Shown piece after piece: positions 5,193 to 5,635 of a stretch of 5,635 nt of DNA (position 1 is the stretch's first letter; each line of letters begins with the position of its first letter). The notes below the pieces were generated by a model. That model was not told where the DNA came from. It worked only from the letters and a program-made list of their open reading frames with translations, and ran no database searches. This DNA comes from an uncultured Collinsella sp. Its GTDB lineage: Bacteria; Actinomycetota; Coriobacteriia; Coriobacteriales; Coriobacteriaceae. A program made the position numbers and the translations under genes. The stretch lies in NCBI GenBank assembly GCA_902495985.1, contig CABUZF010000091.1, forward strand, positions 1 to 5,635. The letters run 5' to 3'.

Positions 5193-5635
5193 CTAGCGCC
5201 GAAACAGCTCGTGGGCGCGGTCGCGGAGATTAGTTGCTCGAATGACACCTTCGTAGCGATTGATGCGCAGACGCGGGAAGGCATTGAAAAAGCGCAGGTC
5301 ACGACGACTGAGTGACACGCTCGGTACCGGACGGCTCATGCGCTTACCGGCAAGGCGACGGCTGAGCGACGGACGCGGCATGCTCGGCGCGGCATCGGCC
5401 ACGCGGCGGGCAGCAAGTGCCAGGCCGCGAGCACCATCCGCGATAAACGTCGGCATCGAAGCCTTCTCGCGCAGGGCATCGAGCGCCGCGTCGCCCAGCT
5501 CGGCCAGCCACGCGTTAACGGCACGGCTACGGATGTGCGTCTGTGCCACCGAATCAATCGTAGAATCGGGAATACGTTCGAGCATTGAGTCCGAGGCATC
5601 GGCAAGCGACTCATTGATGCGGTCGGCAAGGTCGG
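5193..5635 (-). CDS. Unrecognised protein, 3' part only (start beyond the right edge)
   Basis: The frame is open from the right edge to a TAG at 5195-5193, giving 146 visible residues; the true start is outside the window. I do not recognise the family. The first ~75 visible residues are probably helical, rich in Ala, Leu, Asp and Glu (for example VNAWLAELGDAALDALREK). The C-terminal half is strongly basic and Pro/Ser-rich, with the element SLSRR occurring twice, and ends in DRAHELFRR. No membrane segment is seen. Codon use is like amtB, with mostly G or C in third positions, which supports a real gene. It is 198 bases upstream of amtB on the same strand, with probable nitrogen-control sites in between, so it is likely a separate unit. 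An internal ATG at 5585 is in frame but has no reason to be the start. Confidence 0.7.
   Translation of the reverse strand, partial: DLADRINESLADASDSMLERIPDSTIDSVAQTHIRSRAVNAWLAELGDAALDALREKASMPTFIADGARGLALAARRVADAAPSMPRPSLSRRLAGKRMSRPVPSVSLSRRDLRFFNAFPRLRINRYEGVIRATNLRDRAHELFRR

Noticed and set aside
1..5635. Mobile element, CRISPR array, toxin-antitoxin or phage-defence system
   Set aside because: No transposase, integrase, regularly spaced repeats of CRISPR size, tRNA or defence-type protein is present. The genes are metabolic, regulatory and transport types.

Overview
All six genes lie on the minus strand. Reading in the direction of transcription (right to left), they are: the 3' part of an unrecognised gene (5193-5635), an ammonium transporter amtB (3717-4994), a P-II signal protein (3165-3503), a TetR-family repressor (2428-3090), an MFS exporter (1065-2327) and a Cof-type HAD phosphatase (92-949). 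Gaps between genes are about 74-213 bases, so no stretch over 300 bases lacks a gene. The high GC of most genes, the amtB/P-II pairing and the general look of the proteins suggest a high-GC Gram-positive, most likely a gut Coriobacteriia such as Collinsella. That assignment is inference from memory of the family and is not proven by the sequence.

Right half: nitrogen module. AmtB carries the pore histidines and a C-terminal tail of the kind that binds P-II proteins. The P-II protein keeps its ATP/2-oxoglutarate pocket and the pore-plugging Arg47, but has Leu instead of Tyr at position 51, so it cannot be uridylylated or adenylylated there. Upstream of amtB is an array of G-N-A-A-C-like pentamers spaced 11 bases apart (5099-5178). 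This closely resembles the layout of actinobacterial GlnR boxes. A 109-base imperfect palindrome (3612-3720) sits between the two genes, and one arm covers the amtB stop codon.

Middle: a drug- or metabolite-responsive export module. A TetR repressor is followed by a short terminator and then a 12-TM exporter. Two 21-base copies of a palindrome (ATACATAC-N5-GTATGTAT and a variant) flank the terminator in front of the exporter and are the probable operators. The exporter gene is clearly poorer in GC than its neighbours (about 50% in sampled lines against 60-69%), which suggests separate acquisition.

Left end: the phosphatase gene begins exactly at the edge of a perfect 21-base inverted repeat that contains its ribosome binding site. 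A -10-like TACAAT overlaps the repeat's centre, so transcripts started there would have a free binding site while read-through transcripts would hide it. At the extreme left a strong minus-strand -10 (TATAAT) and a near-perfect Gram-positive SOS box suggest that a LexA-controlled gene starts just outside the window.

There is no sign of a mobile element, CRISPR, tRNA or rRNA. The genes are of known families; the novelty is in the regulatory DNA between them.
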